64,000 nucleotides of DNA. Source: Vibrio sp. CK2-1. Lineage in GTDB: Bacteria > Pseudomonadota > Gammaproteobacteria > Enterobacterales > Vibrionaceae. Below the pieces are notes generated by a model that worked only from the letters and a program-made list of their open reading frames with translations, did not search any database and was not told the DNA's origin. Location: NCBI RefSeq assembly GCF_021726515.1, contig NZ_JAKKCJ010000005.1, forward strand, positions 1 to 64,000. Direction: 5' to 3'. This document shows positions 22,644-33,520 of the stretch, piece by piece. The position numbers and the translations under genes were made by a program. Every line of letters begins with the position of its first letter. Position 1 is the first letter of the stretch.

Positions 22644-22672
22644 AAGCCAGGCTGAAAAGTCTGGCTTTTTTA
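22644..22672 (+). terminator. Terminator at the end of the dcw cluster
   Basis: AAGCCAG pairs with CTGGCTT around a ten-base loop and is followed by a T run. It lies between lpxC and the convergent gene dciA. Confidence 0.8.
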
Positions 22673-22702
22673 TTACCTAAAATTTATCAAAACAAGAAAG
22701 AG

Positions 22703-23179
22703 TTATTTGTTTTTTGATTGGGCAAGTTTGGCTAGGCTTTCCATTCGCTGTTTCAGCTTAGGTGGCGCTAAAGAGGCGGCCATTAGAATAGATTGAGCCG
22801 CTTCCTCGCTTAAAGCGTGTTGCTTATAAGTCACTTCTTTTTCTTTGAGTGATTCACTGCGATATAGCTCAGGATTTACTTTAAATTCGATCCCAGCCAA
22901 ACGAGAAAATCCTGCCGCTCTTAGCTCAGATAAAATCCTGATCCGTTCATAGTTGAGTTTCATTTGGAAAGAAGCATTCGCCACTTCGATCAGTAGTTGG
23001 TTTTGGCGAACATTGGCCGCTCGACAATGAGCTAATAAGTTCTTCGGCAAGATACTTTTTAGTGCTTGGTTGATCGATAAAATTTCAGAAACATGCTGAG
23101 AAAAGGCCTTTAACTGGCTATCACCAATCAGGTCTTGTGTTAGTTTTGGGCGGTGGTCTCGCATAAAATATCTCATCAT
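22703..23179 (-). CDS. dciA: DciA, replicative helicase operator (DUF721)
   Basis: A basic protein of about 158 aa with the DUF721 domain in the first 100 residues (LKSILPKNLLAHCRAANVRQ... then a beta region with LLIEVANASFQMKL). DciA is the ancestral partner that helps load the DnaB helicase in bacteria without phage-derived DnaC, which includes vibrios. The last 50 residues are charged and probably disordered. The start at 23179 (ATG) has several in-frame alternatives (23176, 23164), none with a strong Shine-Dalgarno. It is divergent from secA and convergent with lpxC. Confidence 0.82.
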   Translation of the reverse strand: MMRYFMRDHRPKLTQDLIGDSQLKAFSQHVSEILSINQALKSILPKNLLAHCRAANVRQNQLLIEVANASFQMKLNYERIRILSELRAAGFSRLAGIEFKVNPELYRSESLKEKEVTYKQHALSEEAAQSILMAASLAPPKLKQRMESLAKLAQSKNK

Positions 23180-23462
23180 ATTAAAGCTTAATCGTAATAT
23201 TATGCGTTATGAAAAATTATTAATGTCAAAAAATACTATTTTTGATCAAAAATAATGAGGATGAACGCAAACAACGGTGTTTGTAGATAGAAGATAGGCG
23301 CATAATCCCATACTATATAGCCACTTGTCTTTTAGTCTTGAAAATGGGCTTGATTGGCACCATATGACAAGTAGACCAAATTTTATCTCAGTATTCTTAG
23401 AATTAAACTGTGAGAAGCTGAAAGCAGAGATCCGAAAGATCAGGAAGAGAGATTCGTAAATA

Positions 23463-26192
23463 ATGTTAACTAAGTTACTGACTAGTGTCATCGGCAGCCG
23501 TAATGATAGAACGTTGCGCCAGCTGAGAAAGATCGTAAATCAAATTAATAGCTTTGAACCAGAATATGAAGCATTAACTGACGAACAACTTCAACATAAA
23601 ACCATTGAGTTTCGTGAGCGTTACACCAATGGTGAATCGTTAGACAAACTATTACCAGAAGCTTTTGCAACGGTACGTGAAGCGTCAAAGCGTATTTATG
23701 GCATGCGTCATTTCGACGTTCAGCTTATTGGTGGTATGGTACTTAACGCGGGTAAAATCGCCGAGATGCGTACTGGTGAAGGTAAAACGTTAACCGCGAC
23801 TTTAGCTGCTTACCTCAATGGTATTTCAGGCAAAGGCGTTCATGTTATTACCGTGAATGACTACTTAGCCAAACGTGATGCTGAGACTAACCGCGAGTTA
23901 TTTGAATTCTTAGGTATGACGGTTGGTATTAACGTACCAAACATGATCCCATCTCAGAAAAAAGCCGCTTATCAATGTGATATTTTGTACGGAACGAACA
24001 ACGAATTCGGTTTCGATTACCTACGCGATAACATGGCGTTTCGTCCAGAAGACCGCGTACAACGCGAACGTTTTTTTGCGGTAATCGATGAAGTCGACTC
24101 CATCTTGATCGATGAAGCGCGTACTCCGCTGATCATTTCAGGTCCAGCTGAAGACAGCTCTGAATTATACACTCGCATTAATACTTTAATTCCATACCTA
24201 GAGCGTCAAGACGAAGAAGATACGGAAGAGTATCGCGGCGATAAGCACTACACCATTGATGAAAAAGCCAAGCAAGTACACATGACTGAAACTGGTCAAG
24301 AGTTCGTTGAAGAGCTACTGATCAAAAATGGCTTAATGGAAGAAGGCGATACATTATATTCCCCAGCCAACATTAGCTTATTACACCACGTTAATGCAGC
24401 ACTTCGCGCGCATGTATTGTTTGAAAAAGACGTTGATTACATCGTTAAAGATGATGAAATTATCATTGTTGATGAGCATACCGGTCGTACTATGCCGGGA
24501 CGTCGTTGGTCTGAAGGTCTTCATCAAGCGGTAGAAGCGAAAGAAGGCGTTAAGATTCAAAATGAAAACCAAACTTTAGCGTCGATTACCTTCCAGAACT
24601 ACTTCCGTTTATATGAGAAACTGTCTGGTATGACAGGTACTGCGGATACTGAAGCGTTCGAATTCCAGTCTATTTACGGTCTTGATACGGTGGTGATTCC
24701 AACTAACCGTCCAATGATCCGTAATGATATGCCGGACGTTGTTTATCGCACCGAAAAAGAAAAATTTGATGCGATCATTGAAGATATTAAAGAGCGCGTT
24801 GCTAATGGTCAGCCGATCTTAGTTGGTACGGTTTCGATTGAAAAATCTGAACTGCTTTCTAATGCGCTAAAAGCGGCAAAAATCAAACATAACGTTTTGA
24901 ATGCTAAGTTTCACGAACAAGAAGCTGAAATCGTTGCTCAAGCCGGTACTCCTGGCGCGGTGACTATTGCAACCAACATGGCTGGTCGTGGTACCGATAT
25001 CAAACTAGGCGGTAGCTGGGAAAACCAAGTTGAGAAGCTAGAAGAATCTCAAGGTACTCCTGCCACTGAAGAGCAAATCGCGCAAGTGAAAGCCGAGTGG
25101 CAAAAAGTGCATGACGCGGTACTAGAATCTGGTGGTTTGCACATCATAGGTACAGAGCGTCATGAATCTCGCCGTATTGATAACCAGCTACGTGGTCGTT
25201 CTGGTCGTCAAGGTGATGCCGGTTCTTCACGTTTCTACCTATCAATGGAAGATTCACTACTACGTATCTTTACTTCTGAGCGTATGGCTGGCTTGATTCA
25301 GAGCGGCATGGAAGAAGGTGAAGCGATTGAAAGTCGCATGCTATCTCGCTCAATTGAAAAAGCGCAGCGTAAAGTAGAAGGTCGTAACTTTGACGTACGT
25401 AAGCAATTGCTTGATTACGATGATGTCGCCAATGACCAACGTAAAGTGGTGTATGAGCTTCGTGATGAATTAATGGCATCAGAAGACATCAGCGAAATGC
25501 TTGAACAGAACCGTACTGACGTTTTAAGTTCGGTATTTGAGCAGTACATTCCACCTCAATCACTTGATGAAATGTGGGATGTAAAAGGCTTAGAAGAGCG
25601 TTTACAAGCTGATTTCGACTTACCACTACCGATTCAAACTTGGTTAGATGAAGACGACAAGCTATATGAAGAAGTCTTGCTTGAGCGTGTGATCAGCGAA
25701 GCGAATATCATCTATAAGCAAAAAGAAGAAGCGGTGGGTGCGGAAGTACTACGTAACTTTGAGCGTCAAGTAATGCTACAGACACTTGATAACTTATGGA
25801 AAGAACACTTAGCGGCGATGGATCATTTGCGTCAAGGTATCCATTTACGTGGTTACGCACAAAAAGATCCAAAACAAGAGTTTAAGCGTGAATCGTTTGA
25901 GCTATTTGGTGAGCTATTAGATAGCTTGAAGTTCGATGTGATTTCTACCTTGAGTCGTGTTCGCGTACAACAGCGTGAAGAAGTTGACCGTATGGAAGAG
26001 CAACGTCGTATTCAAGCAGAAGAAGCGGCACGTAACCAACAGTTCCAGCATGAATCAGCAGAAGGCATGGAAGAAGAAGCCGCTGATGCTCCAAATCAAC
26101 CAAGTGTTCGCGAAGAACGTAAAGTTGGTCGTAATGAGCCTTGCCCATGTGGTTCTGGTAAAAAATACAAACAGTGTCATGGTAAAATTTAG
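23463..26192 (+). CDS. secA: SecA, preprotein translocase ATPase
   Basis: A 909-aa motor that drives preproteins through SecYEG. Walker A is MRTGEGKT at residues 102-109, Walker B lies in [14 protein letters not shown], and [13 protein letters not shown] and [12 protein letters not shown] are second-motor motifs. The C-terminus carries the zinc-binding [13 protein letters not shown] that binds SecB and phospholipid. Length fits the family (E. coli 901). The 283-base upstream region holds no SecM-like leader gene, so feedback control must differ from E. coli. A terminator follows. Confidence 0.97.
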   Translation: MLTKLLTSVIGSRNDRTLRQLRKIVNQINSFEPEYEALTDEQLQHKTIEFRERYTNGESLDKLLPEAFATVREASKRIYGMRHFDVQLIGGMVLNAGKIAEMRTGEGKTLTATLAAYLNGISGKGVHVITVNDYLAKRDAETNRELFEFLGMTVGINVPNMIPSQKKAAYQCDILYGTNNEFGFDYLRDNMAFRPEDRVQRERFFAVIDEVDSILIDEARTPLIISGPAEDSSELYTRINTLIPYLERQDEEDTEEYRGDKHYTIDEKAKQVHMTETGQEFVEELLIKNGLMEEGDTLYSPANISLLHHVNAALRAHVLFEKDVDYIVKDDEIIIVDEHTGRTMPGRRWSEGLHQAVEAKEGVKIQNENQTLASITFQNYFRLYEKLSGMTGTADTEAFEFQSIYGLDTVVIPTNRPMIRNDMPDVVYRTEKEKFDAIIEDIKERVANGQPILVGTVSIEKSELLSNALKAAKIKHNVLNAKFHEQEAEIVAQAGTPGAVTIATNMAGRGTDIKLGGSWENQVEKLEESQGTPATEEQIAQVKAEWQKVHDAVLESGGLHIIGTERHESRRIDNQLRGRSGRQGDAGSSRFYLSMEDSLLRIFTSERMAGLIQSGMEEGEAIESRMLSRSIEKAQRKVEGRNFDVRKQLLDYDDVANDQRKVVYELRDELMASEDISEMLEQNRTDVLSSVFEQYIPPQSLDEMWDVKGLEERLQADFDLPLPIQTWLDEDDKLYEEVLLERVISEANIIYKQKEEAVGAEVLRNFERQVMLQTLDNLWKEHLAAMDHLRQGIHLRGYAQKDPKQEFKRESFELFGELLDSLKFDVISTLSRVRVQQREEVDRMEEQRRIQAEEAARNQQFQHESAEGMEEEAADAPNQPSVREERKVGRNEPCPCGSGKKYKQCHGKI

Positions 26193-26215
26193 TTATTAGA
26201 TTGATTGACACAACT

Positions 26216-26243
26216 AAGGCCGCAGAGATTGCGGCCTTTTTAT
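26216..26243 (+). terminator. Terminator after secA
   Basis: AAGGCCGCA pairs perfectly with TGCGGCCTT around a five-base loop and runs into a T tract. Confidence 0.85.
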
Positions 26244-26277
26244 TGCTCACTTTTTTAAACTTATTTTGGGAATAGCA

Positions 26278-26676
26278 ATGAAACGAGTTCATATTGTTGC
26301 CGCGATTATTTTAAATGCACAGCAAGACCAAATATTTATTACTAAACGCCCTGAGAAGCTGCACAAAGGTGGATACTGGGAGTTCCCCGGGGGTAAGGTC
26401 GAGCTAGGAGAATCTGCTGAGCAAGGCTTGATTCGCGAGCTACAAGAAGAAATTGATATTACCGCTACCGAGATGTCACTGTTTGAACATTTTGATTTTG
26501 ATTACCCAGAAAAAAGCCTAACTTTTGATTTCTTTACCGTGACGGATTTTTCAGGCCAGCCGTATGGTAAAGAAGGGCAAGAAGGCAAATGGGTCGCGAT
26601 CGGTGATTTGAATGGTTACACCTTTCCAGAAGCTAATGAGCCAGTGTTGGAGAAGGTTATTAAACGTTTTGGTTAA
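26278..26676 (+). CDS. mutT: MutT, 8-oxo-dGTP pyrophosphatase
   Basis: A 132-aa Nudix hydrolase that removes 8-oxo-dGTP from the nucleotide pool and so prevents A:T to C:G transversions. The Nudix box is visible as GGKVELGE, then RELQEEI. WEFPGGKVELGE follows the usual MutT pattern and the length fits. The ATG at 26278 is preferred over a TTG four codons upstream, giving MKRVHIVAAII. It lies after secA, as in other gammaproteobacteria, but behind a terminator, so it needs its own promoter or read-through. Confidence 0.92.
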   Translation: MKRVHIVAAIILNAQQDQIFITKRPEKLHKGGYWEFPGGKVELGESAEQGLIRELQEEIDITATEMSLFEHFDFDYPEKSLTFDFFTVTDFSGQPYGKEGQEGKWVAIGDLNGYTFPEANEPVLEKVIKRFG

Positions 26677-26689
26677 TGATTCGAGCTTG

Positions 26690-26948
26690 TTCGAGCCTCG
26701 TTGCTCGGGCGCTACGTTGCTCGTTTCTAGGAAAAGATAGAGCCTAGATTGATATTTCCTACATAAACCTAAAAGAATATATAGAATCACCTACAATATG
26801 TTGAGAATCCAAACGCTGTTGGAGATCCTGAACTGCGCTCCTTCGTCGCTTTTCAAGATGACGTTTCAATCGATATATTTCTATAAAACTAGGGGCTTAT
26901 TTCTTTTCCGAGCCACGAGCAGCAAAGCGTCCGAGTAACGAGCAACGT
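26690..26948. repeat. Inverted pair of dispersed CGAG-rich repeats around a REP-like palindrome
   Basis: A minus-oriented copy (26690-26736) and a plus-oriented copy (26903-26948) of the dispersed repeat face each other. Between them, at 26821-26863, GAGATCCTGAA and TTCAAGATGACG form an imperfect palindrome of the type often seen in REP-like elements. This fills the gap between the convergent genes mutT and yacG; no gene is seen in it. Confidence 0.6.
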
Positions 26949-26957
26949 AAATCCCCT

Positions 26958-27161
26958 TTAACCTTCCGACCACCCATCAGAATCCGACATATCGGGCGCG
27001 CCCGGAATGGCTTTTTCTTCATCGGCCCATTCACCAAAATCAATCATCTGGCATTGCTTGCTACAAAAAGGGCGGTAAGCACTCACTTCCCCCCAAACAA
27101 CGTCAGTTTGGCAAGTCGGACATTTAACTACGGTAACTTTCTTGGGTTGTGCTTGTGTCAT
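26958..27161 (-). CDS. yacG: YacG, zinc-finger DNA gyrase inhibitor
   Basis: A 67-aa protein with four zinc-ligand cysteines in the pattern CPTC...CSKQC. The C-terminal end, [13 protein letters not shown], is characteristic of the family. YacG binds the GyrB C-terminal region and inhibits gyrase. The ATG at 27161 is chosen because the conserved part begins soon after it; an in-frame ATG at 27182 would add seven unrelated residues. It is the last gene of the pil-coaE-zapD-yacG run. Confidence 0.9.
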   Translation of the reverse strand: MTQAQPKKVTVVKCPTCQTDVVWGEVSAYRPFCSKQCQMIDFGEWADEEKAIPGAPDMSDSDGWSEG

Positions 27162-27199
27162 ATTGATGGATAACCTGAACATTAAATATTAAGTTAATT

Positions 27200-27931
27200 C
27201 TAACAGACTGCCAGCTTAAACTCGACATCCTGACTGTACGCCTTTGCTGTTTCAAAGCTGATAAACTTAACCACAAAGCGGTTCTTATGACCGGATATCA
27301 TAGGGTAGATACCCAATTCTGATGGGATTTCTAGACGTAGAATATTGGCGTCATTGGCATCGCTTTGAAAAAATCCATTATGTGCAATCTGAGATTTAAA
27401 ATGACCGCTGCCACGTAGTAGCTTTAACAGTAATTCAAGGGCGTGATGCAGTGGCGTTAAGGTAGAAAGCCATTTATCGACATCTAATAAACGTTTATCT
27501 AGTGGCAGGTTTTGCCAATAGTGTAGTGAAGGTAAGTCAAAGCAACAGTGGCCACCGGGTAAATTAAAACGCTGTCGAATCGCACTTAAAAAGCGATCTT
27601 CTTTTAGAGATTGGCCAAAACGTTCTGCTGCCATCACTTCACGGAAGCAAGAGTCGAGTTGTGTTAATATGTTATCTAATAGAACTTGATCGACACCGGG
27701 TACATTCGCCCAAGTTTTGACGGTGATTTTTTGTTTTTCGAGCTCTTTGGTGATCTCAGATTTAACATGAATTTGCTCAAACAGATCCATCAAATTAAAC
27801 AGTGAGCGGAACAAAATCTGGTCATCTAGCGGGGATTCAAACTTAGCGGATTTATGCAACTGGGCCATTAGAGTTTCGACTCTAAGGTAAATTCGTACTT
27901 TTTCGGTTAACGGATGTTCGAATTTAAGCAT
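27200..27931 (-). CDS. zapD: ZapD, FtsZ-bundling division protein
   Basis: A 243-aa protein that cross-links FtsZ filaments through the FtsZ C-terminal tail. It begins with [16 protein letters not shown], the typical family N-terminus, and has the expected length and helix-rich N-terminal half. Neighbours coaE (upstream) and yacG (downstream) match the E. coli order. Its partner FtsZ is encoded earlier in this window. Confidence 0.93.
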   Translation of the reverse strand: MLKFEHPLTEKVRIYLRVETLMAQLHKSAKFESPLDDQILFRSLFNLMDLFEQIHVKSEITKELEKQKITVKTWANVPGVDQVLLDNILTQLDSCFREVMAAERFGQSLKEDRFLSAIRQRFNLPGGHCCFDLPSLHYWQNLPLDKRLLDVDKWLSTLTPLHHALELLLKLLRGSGHFKSQIAHNGFFQSDANDANILRLEIPSELGIYPMISGHKNRFVVKFISFETAKAYSQDVEFKLAVC

Positions 27932-27966
27932 AATGCCTTCAAGTGATGGAGATACTTGTTCTATTT

Positions 27967-28590
27967 TTACAGAAAGTGACCAGATAATGCTAGGTACTTT
28001 TTGTGTAAAACTGTGACTTGAGATAAAAGTTTTTGCTTTGCCTGCTCAGTGAGCGGAGCATCATTGTTAATTACGTCATCGGCTGCTGAGAGACGTTGTT
28101 CACGAGATGCTTGAGAGGCTAAGATTGAATGAACTTGCGCTTCTGGCACTCCATCACGTTGGCAAGTGCGAGCAATTTGCGTTTCTGGGGTAACATCCAC
28201 GACTAGCAAACGGTCGATCATGGTTTGCCAGTTATTTTCCACCAATAGCGGCACCACCAATAAAGCATAGTCTGAGGTTACTTCGGTTAGCTGTTGTTTA
28301 ATGCGTTGACGGATCAGTGGATGAAGTAAATTATTAATCCACTCTTTTTCATCGGGATGATTGAAAATACGCTCTCTTAATGCCGCTCGATTAAGCTGCC
28401 CATCAAGAGTTAATATTGCTTGACCAAAATGTTCGGCAATCGCCTGTAATCCAGCACTTTGGGGTTCAACCACTTCTCTTGCCACAATATCAGCATCGAC
28501 AATATTAATTCCAAACTGATCGTAGAATAGGTTAGCGACAGTGGTTTTACCGCTGCCAATGCCTCCCGTTAAGCCTACTACCATGGTCAT
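27967..28590 (-). CDS. coaE: CoaE, dephospho-CoA kinase
   Basis: A 207-aa kinase that phosphorylates dephospho-CoA, the last step of coenzyme A synthesis. The P-loop [11 protein letters not shown] is at residues 6-16, and [12 protein letters not shown] holds the catalytic aspartate. AGGA lies about ten bases before the ATG at 28590; a second ATG two codons later is possible. Pantothenate genes panB and panC lie elsewhere in the window. It is three bases downstream of pilD, suggesting co-transcription with the pilus genes. Confidence 0.95.
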   Translation of the reverse strand: MTMVVGLTGGIGSGKTTVANLFYDQFGINIVDADIVAREVVEPQSAGLQAIAEHFGQAILTLDGQLNRAALRERIFNHPDEKEWINNLLHPLIRQRIKQQLTEVTSDYALLVVPLLVENNWQTMIDRLLVVDVTPETQIARTCQRDGVPEAQVHSILASQASREQRLSAADDVINNDAPLTEQAKQKLLSQVTVLHKKYLALSGHFL

Positions 28591-28593
28591 GGT

Positions 28594-29499
28594 TTACATT
28601 CCTAGCATATTGGTTAGGTACCAAGACGTTAAGTCATTACCCCAAATTAAACAAAACCAACCGGCAATCGCGAGGTAAGGGCCAAATGGAAAAGCTTTCT
28701 CTATGCCTTTCTTTTGTAAGCGTAGTTGGATAATGCCAAAAATTAATCCAACCACCGAAGATAACAATATGAGTAAAGGGAGTTGTTGCCAACCTAGCCA
28801 AGCACCGAGCGCAGCTAATAATTTAAAGTCACCGTAGCCCATGCCTTCTTTGCCAGTGAGTAACTTAAATGCCCAAAAGATTGACCATAAACATAGATAA
28901 CCGGCCATGGCGCCAATCACGGCATCTTGTAGTGATACTGGGCTAATCTCAAACAAAGACAGCGCTAAACCTGCCCACATTAAAGGTAGTGTCAGTTGAT
29001 CGGGTAACAACATAGTATCTAGATCGATAAAAGTGGCTGACACTAGAGTAAAAGTGAAGAACAGTAATGCGAGGCCATACCAATCGGCTGCAAAATTAAC
29101 GCCGATCACCACACATAAAATAGCGGTAAGGAGTTCAATGGCTGGATAGCGAAAGCTGATTGGGTTAGCGCATTTGTGGCATTTGCCTTTGAGCATTAAC
29201 CAACTAATAACTGGGATATTATCGACCGCGCGAATTTGTGTATCGCATTTTGGGCAACGTGAACGCGGCACATTGAGATTAAATGGTTTATTGAGTTCGG
29301 TAAGTTCTTGTTTGATCTTTGGATCTTTTTTCAGCTGTGGGAAAAACTCAATGCACTCTTGCTTCCACTCTCGCTCCATCATAATGGGTAGGCGATGGAT
29401 CACCACATTTAAAAAGCTGCCAATTAATAAGCCAAAGATACCAGCCGCAATCGGAAAGAGAGCTGGGTAATAATCAAAGATCACCATGAGATACGACAA
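28594..29499 (-). CDS. pilD: PilD, prepilin peptidase and N-methyltransferase
   Basis: A 301-aa inner-membrane aspartyl protease that cuts type IV prepilins (and often type II secretion pseudopilins) before Phe+1 and methylates the new N-terminus. The cytoplasmic loop has paired cysteines (CPKC and CHKC) that bind zinc. The catalytic aspartates are expected in [13 protein letters not shown] and [10 protein letters not shown] (the GxGD motif). About eight membrane segments are visible. Substrates PilA-like pilins are encoded in the same operon. Confidence 0.95.
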   Translation of the reverse strand: MSYLMVIFDYYPALFPIAAGIFGLLIGSFLNVVIHRLPIMMEREWKQECIEFFPQLKKDPKIKQELTELNKPFNLNVPRSRCPKCDTQIRAVDNIPVISWLMLKGKCHKCANPISFRYPAIELLTAILCVVIGVNFAADWYGLALLFFTFTLVSATFIDLDTMLLPDQLTLPLMWAGLALSLFEISPVSLQDAVIGAMAGYLCLWSIFWAFKLLTGKEGMGYGDFKLLAALGAWLGWQQLPLLILLSSVVGLIFGIIQLRLQKKGIEKAFPFGPYLAIAGWFCLIWGNDLTSWYLTNMLGM

Positions 29500-29529
29500 T
29501 GTCCAATAATCAAATAAATAATATGGGCT

Positions 29530-30762
29530 CTAGAATACACTAACTAGCTTAAAGATTGGCAGATAAAGTGACACAACTAAGCCACCGACGACCACGCCAA
29601 GAAAGACAATAATTACAGGCTCAATAATTTTACCTAAGTTATCGACGGTATTATCGACTTCAAATTCATAAATCGCCGCAACCTTATTAAGCATATCATC
29701 GAGGTTACCGGACTCTTCGCCTATCATAACCATTTGCAAAACCATTTCCGGGAAAGCATCGGCGTTACGCATCGCAATGTACATCGGCATCCCCGCGGCA
29801 GTATCTTTATGTACTTGTTCGATAGCCACTTGATAGTGCAAATTACCTGCGGTTTTCGCGGTGGTCAGTAGACTCGTTAAAATTGGAATACCAGCGCTAA
29901 AGCTGGTGGCTAGTGTACGACTAAATTTGGCAATTGCTGCCTTAGAAAACACCCCACCGAGAACGGGCATATTGAGTGCCAAGCGACTGGTTTTAAGCTT
30001 AAAAGTAAAGGATCGTTTACGCGCTTCTTTCATCGCAAAGATAGAGCCGAATAGTGCGAGGATCATGATAAATAAATAGCTCTGAATAAAATGAGATAAA
30101 TAGATCACTTGCTGAGTAAACCAAGGCAGTTCCGCACCAAAGCCCTTAAACATGGCTTCAAATTCTGGGATCACCATAGTTAGCATCAGAATCGATACGC
30201 TGGTAGCCACCAAAACAACCATCGCAGGGTAGATCATCGCTTTAATAACTTTCGATCTTAACTCTTCACTTTTTTCACGATAAGTCGCAAGGCGATCAAA
30301 TACATCGGCCAAGTTACCGGTTTGCTCACCAGTGGCCACTAGATCACAATAGAATTCATCGAAGAAAGGGCTGCTGGATAACATGGCTTTGGAAATTGGA
30401 GTACCGGCTTCTACCTGAGTACAAATTTGTGAGAGCACCGATTTCATTTCGGCTTTACGTTGGCTATCTGAGATCAATTTGATCGCCTGAACGATAGGAA
30501 CGCCGGTGCCGAGCATGGTGGCTAATTGTCTGGTGAGTACCGTAATATCTTTGCGTTTTACCTTGTGGCTCATTTTGGCAAAAATCGACACACTACGTCG
30601 TTTGAGTTTCTTGATTTGGACGCGTTGTTCTTTCAGTTTGGCGCGCACCTCAACTTCGTTGATCGCCAACATTTGCCCTGATACTTTTTTGCCAGAGCTA
30701 TTTACCCCACGCCATTGAAAGTTTTTGAGTGCTGGCGCTTTAAGAGTCGATGCTTGTGCCAT
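29530..30762 (-). CDS. pilC: PilC, type IV pilus platform protein
   Basis: A 410-aa inner-membrane platform protein (GspF/PilC family) that couples PilB to pilin insertion. It has the duplicated GspF domain: each half contains a motif of the form ATGEQTGNL and [11 protein letters not shown]. Three membrane segments lie near the middle and the C-terminus. The N-terminus is basic, as usual. It sits between pilB and pilD in the standard pilABCD order. Confidence 0.95.
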   Translation of the reverse strand: MAQASTLKAPALKNFQWRGVNSSGKKVSGQMLAINEVEVRAKLKEQRVQIKKLKRRSVSIFAKMSHKVKRKDITVLTRQLATMLGTGVPIVQAIKLISDSQRKAEMKSVLSQICTQVEAGTPISKAMLSSSPFFDEFYCDLVATGEQTGNLADVFDRLATYREKSEELRSKVIKAMIYPAMVVLVATSVSILMLTMVIPEFEAMFKGFGAELPWFTQQVIYLSHFIQSYLFIMILALFGSIFAMKEARKRSFTFKLKTSRLALNMPVLGGVFSKAAIAKFSRTLATSFSAGIPILTSLLTTAKTAGNLHYQVAIEQVHKDTAAGMPMYIAMRNADAFPEMVLQMVMIGEESGNLDDMLNKVAAIYEFEVDNTVDNLGKIIEPVIIVFLGVVVGGLVVSLYLPIFKLVSVF

Positions 30763-30849
30763 GAGATTCTGTCCTTGTTTGGCATTCCAAATTTGTCGAA
30801 AGCTTTATTTATTAAAAGTTTTATTGGTCGAGTTTCTTGGTATAAAGGG

Positions 30850-32538
30850 TTAGAAGTACAGCACACGCTGCAATTCAGCAAAGCTAGTAACGCCTTGCTT
30901 TAAGTTCTCAATACCTGATTGGCGTAGCGTTGCCATGCCTTGTTTTACTGCGATCATTTCAATGTCATTGGCAGAGGCTTTCTTGATCACTGCACTCGCC
31001 AATTCAGTGGTAAATGGCATCACTTCATAAATCCCCACTCGACCTGAATAGCCGCCAGTGCATTCCGGGCAACCTTGCTTAGACGATTTATAAATCACCA
31101 CATCGGGCGAGATATGAAATTTTTCACGCAGCGCATCAGGGAAATCATCGGGCTTTTTGCAATGGTTGCATAAACGACGCGCCAGACGTTGAGCAATGAT
31201 TAAACTCAATGAGGAAGCCAAGTTAAACGCTTCAATCCCCATATTAGATAAACGCACCACGGTTTCGGCGGAAGAGTTGGTATGTAGCGTCGAGAGAACT
31301 AAGTGACCGGTTTGCGCTGCTTTTACCGCAATTTCGGCGGTTTCTAGATCGCGGATTTCACCGACCATCACTATATCGGGATCTTGACGTAAGAACGCGC
31401 GTAAAGCCGCCGCAAAAGTAAAGCCAATCTTAGGTTTGACTTGTACTTGATTGATGCCAGTTAAGTTAATTTCGACCGGATCTTCGGCGGTGGAAATATT
31501 TTTATCTGGGGTATTTAAAATCCGTAGGCCGGTATACAAAGAAACGGTTTTACCGCTCCCGGTTGGACCGGTCATTAAGATCATGCCTTGCGGTTGTTGC
31601 AGGGCATCTAGATACAATTGTTTTTGCGCTTCGCTATAACCGAGTTTATCGATATTCAGGTTGGCAGCGCTGCTATCGAGCAAGCGCAGTACGATCTTTT
31701 CGCCCCATAAGGTCGGTAGAGTAGACACCCGCATATCGATCGCAGTATCAGCATTAAGGCGGATCTTGATTCGTCCATCTTGCGGTAGGCGACGTTCAGC
31801 AATATCCAGTTTCGATAAGATCTTGATCCTAGCAGCAAGGCGTCGACCTAAATGAGGCGCAGGGCGATTGGTTTCCACCAAGATCCCATCACAACGTAGA
31901 CGAACTCGGTAGAGTTCTTCATAAGGTTCAAAGTGAATATCTGATGCGCCTTTACGTACCGCATCGAGTAAAATTTGATTGATAAAACGGCTGACCGGCG
32001 CTTCATCTTGACTAAGATCTTCGGTTTCTTGAATCTCATCGCTGCCAACTTCAACGAGATTTGCCAGCTCATCTTGGGTTATATCTTTGCCTTGCGTAGC
32101 ATCCGAGTTGACCGCTCGGCCATACAAGCGGCGAATTGCGCCTTCGAGCTCTTTACAATCCGCGAGAATAAATTCGATTTGTTTGCCAGTTGCGAAACGA
32201 AAATCGTCTTCAACATTGGTATTGGTTGGGTCGGCGACCGCAAGCAGTAAGCTGTGAGAATCGACCTGTAGCGGCAGCACTTGGTGATTAATGATTAAAT
32301 CACGCATCCCCAGTTGTTCACATACTTGGGCGAAGCTGTAATGTTCTAGGTTGGCTTGAGGTAGGGCAAATAAGTGGCAAAGTTTTACTAATAGTTGATC
32401 ACTAGAAATAAAACCAGCGTCCACGCAAGCTACGGGGACGCTTTTATTATCATTAAGAACGCTACTCACCACCATAAGCTCTTGATCGTTAGTCAAAAGC
32501 TCCGCTTGGCGTAATATGGAGGCGAGGTTGGTGTTCAT
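30850..32538 (-). CDS. pilB: PilB, type IV pilus extension ATPase
   Basis: A 562-aa hexameric ATPase of the GspE/PilB family that powers pilus polymerisation. The N-terminal MshEN-like domain (about residues 1-150) may bind nucleotide second messengers. The core has Walker A (MTGPTGSGKT), the Asp box (RVSTLPTLWGEK), Walker B (IVMVGEIRD) and the His box (TGHLVLSTLHTN). A C-terminal zinc motif is made by CNHC and CPEC. Extension-type pilins and PilC surround it. Confidence 0.95.
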   Translation of the reverse strand: MNTNLASILRQAELLTNDQELMVVSSVLNDNKSVPVACVDAGFISSDQLLVKLCHLFALPQANLEHYSFAQVCEQLGMRDLIINHQVLPLQVDSHSLLLAVADPTNTNVEDDFRFATGKQIEFILADCKELEGAIRRLYGRAVNSDATQGKDITQDELANLVEVGSDEIQETEDLSQDEAPVSRFINQILLDAVRKGASDIHFEPYEELYRVRLRCDGILVETNRPAPHLGRRLAARIKILSKLDIAERRLPQDGRIKIRLNADTAIDMRVSTLPTLWGEKIVLRLLDSSAANLNIDKLGYSEAQKQLYLDALQQPQGMILMTGPTGSGKTVSLYTGLRILNTPDKNISTAEDPVEINLTGINQVQVKPKIGFTFAAALRAFLRQDPDIVMVGEIRDLETAEIAVKAAQTGHLVLSTLHTNSSAETVVRLSNMGIEAFNLASSLSLIIAQRLARRLCNHCKKPDDFPDALREKFHISPDVVIYKSSKQGCPECTGGYSGRVGIYEVMPFTTELASAVIKKASANDIEMIAVKQGMATLRQSGIENLKQGVTSFAELQRVLYF

Positions 32539-32577
32539 GGCATCCTTACTAAGCGTTGGTGTTTGAATAAATACATT

Positions 32578-32973
32578 CTACAAACTGGCATCATACCCAC
32601 AGCCTTGAACGGTTAATTGGGTTTTATTGTGATGACATTGCCAGCGCCCTTGTGCATCTCGTTGCATCCTCACCTTTGTACCTTTGGCGATACCTTTATT
32701 GATTTGAGCCAATAAGTCGTTATTGCCAATCGCACCGGATACCGTAGTAATTGAACCAAGTGGAAATGCAGCAGAGATCTGCGGAAATGTAAAATGTGAG
32801 TCGACGTATTCTTCGACAATGGTTTTATAGTTATTAGCAGAACCGATCGCCGTGGCGAGAGCGGCTTTTTGAACATATTGCTGATACTGAGGTACCGCAA
32901 TCGTCGCAAGCACACCGATAATCGCCACGGTGATCATGAGTTCTATAAGAGTAAAACCTGTACTCTTTCTCAT
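32578..32973 (-). CDS. Type IV pilin, second copy
   Basis: A 131-aa prepilin. The short leader MRKSTG is followed by FTLIELMITVAIIGVLATIAVPQYQQY, listed here as a leader/helix junction (residues 7 on): PilD cuts after Gly6 and Glu+5 is present. Two C-terminal cysteines (WQCHH and QGCGY) would close a D-loop. It lies 13 bases after the first pilin and before pilB. It may be a second major pilin or a minor pilin; sequence alone does not decide. Confidence 0.85.
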   Translation of the reverse strand: MRKSTGFTLIELMITVAIIGVLATIAVPQYQQYVQKAALATAIGSANNYKTIVEEYVDSHFTFPQISAAFPLGSITTVSGAIGNNDLLAQINKGIAKGTKVRMQRDAQGRWQCHHNKTQLTVQGCGYDASL

Positions 32974-32986
32974 AATAATATATTAA

Positions 32987-33448
32987 TTAACAGCCATTTA
33001 GTGTTATGCCATCACTAGCTTCGGCTGAATTTGTACATTTCCATGTACCAGCATCTGTTCGGTCTAAAGTGATTTTTTCGCCGTTAGCTGGCCCTTTATC
33101 GAGTTCGACAACAATGTTACCAGCTGAGTCAGCACCGCTTGCTGCTAGAGCAATTGTACCCAAGCTAAATGCCGGAACTGATACGTCATCACTTGTTGAA
33201 CTACCTGATGATGTAGCAGCTACATCAGGGAAAGTTCCTTCAGAAGCAATATAATCTTCAACATTTGTTTTTAATGATGTAGCTGTAGCTAAGGCTGAAC
33301 CTAATGCACCTTTCTTCACATAATCTTGATACTGAGGAATAGCAATCGCCGCCAGCACACCGATAACCGCAACTACGATCATCAATTCAATTAGCGTAAA
33401 ACCTTTTTGTAGCTTCTTCTTACCTTGTTGTAATTGTTTCATTTTCAT
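32987..33448 (-). CDS. pilA: PilA, major type IV pilin
   Basis: A 153-aa prepilin. The leader is basic and ends in QKG, with cleavage before FTLIELMIVVAVIG; Glu+5 is present. The globular domain is Ser/Ala-rich, as expected for a surface-exposed pilin, and closes with a Cys pair (WKC and NGC at the very end). It heads the pilus operon and is followed by a second pilin and pilB-pilC-pilD. In vibrios this pilus class is linked to DNA uptake and attachment to chitin. Confidence 0.93.
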   Translation of the reverse strand: MKMKQLQQGKKKLQKGFTLIELMIVVAVIGVLAAIAIPQYQDYVKKGALGSALATATSLKTNVEDYIASEGTFPDVAATSSGSSTSDDVSVPAFSLGTIALAASGADSAGNIVVELDKGPANGEKITLDRTDAGTWKCTNSAEASDGITLNGC

Positions 33449-33520
33449 CTCCGTGAATAATTGAGTGGTATTACCACGGAAAGAGTAGAGTGAGCGGTAA
33501 AAAAGAAAATTATCCTGAGT

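Noticed and set aside
23180-23462. SecM-like leader peptide upstream of secA
   Set aside because: The only ATG-started frame noticed (near 23262) is nine codons, and none has a signal peptide or arrest motif.
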